DNA from: Spirochaetaceae bacterium
GTDB lineage: Bacteria; Spirochaetota; Spirochaetia; SZUA-6; Fen-1364
Direction: 5' to 3'
DNA length: 6,641 bases
Assembly: GCA_003141795.1 (NCBI GenBank)
Contig: PLNO01000144.1
Coordinates: 17,916 to 24,556 of the forward strand
A program made the translations under genes and the position numbers. Below are positions 5,955-6,641 of the stretch, piece after piece. The notes under the pieces were generated by a model. It made no database searches, was not told the DNA's origin, and saw only the letters and a program-made list of their open reading frames with translations. The first letter of the stretch is position 1. Each line of letters begins with the position of its first letter.

Positions 5955-6641
5955 TTACGCCAATCCTGGGGACGCGAGCAGACGAGCCGGGTTCGTCGTC
6001 ACGAGCGCGGCAATATCCTCACGGGAGATGCCCTCCTTCACCATGAAGGGGATGACGTCGCGCAGGATGTGGGCATAGCCCCAACCGCCGTACTTCATGA
6101 GACAGATCTTGAAGCACACGTCCTGCGAAATGACGATCTGTTTCAGGTTGCCTCGGGCGATCTGATCCTTGATCGCGCGGATCCTGTCGATGTCCCGCGG
6201 CAGGAAGAAACCCTCCAGCGCGAGAAACTCCAGCCCGAACTGGTCGTATTCGATGAAAGCGCCCCGTTTGGCGATGGCATCGTGATAATCGGGCTTGTCG
6301 ATCGTTGGATCGCAATGGCACATGACGACTTTGCCGGGATCGGCGCCCGCGCGTTCCAGCAGGTCGAGGATCTCCAGGCCCCGCGTCTCCCAGATCGGGG
6401 GGTGGATGTATAGAGCGCAGCCGAGACGGCGCTGGGCCATGGCGGCAGCCTCCAGCATCTTGCGCTCCTTCGGATTTCCGAAGTCCGATACGCCGATCTC
6501 CCCGATGACCCCCGGCCTGATCCCCGTATCCCCGACCCCCTCGTCGAACTCGCGTATGATGAGCTCGGCGATGCCTTCCGACGGCAACGAATCGAGCGCA
6601 GCCGGCTGCGAGGAGGCGGTGTAGTACCCCGAGCGCATGAC
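5955..6641 (-). CDS. Phosphotriesterase-family metallohydrolase, C-terminal part (5' end cut by window edge)
   Basis: Amidohydrolase-superfamily TIM barrel of the phosphotriesterase/lactonase group; 228 residues are visible of about 320-350. The open frame runs off the right edge. The first ATG inside the window (6638) is internal, because VMRSGYYTAS matches the family's mid-barrel GTGYY segment. The N-terminal His-x-His metal site is therefore outside. Counting from the first full codon, the visible active-site set is Glu48 (VIGEIGVSD), His80 (LYIHPPIWE), His109 (VMCHCDPT) and Asp174 (VISQDVCFK), followed by the family tail GGWGYAHILRDVIPFM and TTNPARLLA. Glu rather than the carbamylated Lys bridges the metals, as in E. 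coli phosphotriesterase homology protein, so a lactonase or other ester/amide hydrolase role is likelier than organophosphate hydrolysis. It is codirectional with the operon but 200 bases away, perhaps with its own terminator. Confidence 0.93.
   Translation of the reverse strand, partial: VMRSGYYTASSQPAALDSLPSEGIAELIIREFDEGVGDTGIRPGVIGEIGVSDFGNPKERKMLEAAAMAQRRLGCALYIHPPIWETRGLEILDLLERAGADPGKVVMCHCDPTIDKPDYHDAIAKRGAFIEYDQFGLEFLALEGFFLPRDIDRIRAIKDQIARGNLKQIVISQDVCFKICLMKYGGWGYAHILRDVIPFMVKEGISREDIAALVTTNPARLLASPGLA

Overview
This window is a piece of bacterial carbohydrate-catabolism DNA, GC-rich in the genes (roughly 60% by eye), with every supportable gene on the minus strand. Read in the direction of transcription (right to left) it holds: the C-terminal part of a phosphotriesterase-family metallohydrolase (5955-6641); an AT-rich 200-base intergenic region with a possible terminator, a dyad and a good sigma-70-type promoter (5755-5954); then a tightly packed six-gene run. 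That run is a DegT/DnrJ/EryC1/StrS-type PLP aminotransferase (4462-5754), a hydroxypyruvate-isomerase-like TIM-barrel isomerase/epimerase (3636-4457), a creatininase-family metal amidohydrolase (2810-3634), a periplasmic sugar-binding protein (1425-2732), an ABC sugar permease of the MalF/UgpA type (478-1365), and a second permease of the MalG/UgpE type cut by the left edge (1-473).

The organism is probably a free-living or gut spirochaete. The binding protein's signal peptide ends in AWA followed by NGQGEG, a pattern I associate with the many sugar-binding proteins of Spirochaeta, Sphaerochaeta and Treponema relatives. This is a weak, single-feature inference. No rRNA, tRNA, insertion sequence, CRISPR or phage gene is visible.

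The three enzymes are separated by only 1-4 bases and the two permeases by 4 bases, so they look translationally coupled. The transporter imports a small carbohydrate-like compound. The aminotransferase, isomerase and creatininase-like hydrolase presumably process it or a derivative. A creatininase-family ring hydrolase plus a TIM-barrel epimerase plus a sugar ABC transporter recalls the Thermotoga-type inositol route (IolN, IolO and their ABC importer). The added aminotransferase carries a Gln-x-x-Lys active-site loop like cyclitol and AHBA-type enzymes. A working hypothesis is therefore uptake and breakdown of an amino-cyclitol or related amino sugar, but the substrate is not shown by the sequence. 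No ATPase subunit, dehydrogenase, kinase or regulator lies inside the window.

The binding-protein message is bracketed by strong hairpins. Two lie upstream of its start (2751-2774, 2786-2802), and a perfect 13-bp stem with a GCAA tetraloop lies downstream (1384-1413). This suggests the segment is stabilised so that binding protein outnumbers permease. The long plus-strand open frames are antisense shadows of the real genes and are not annotated.
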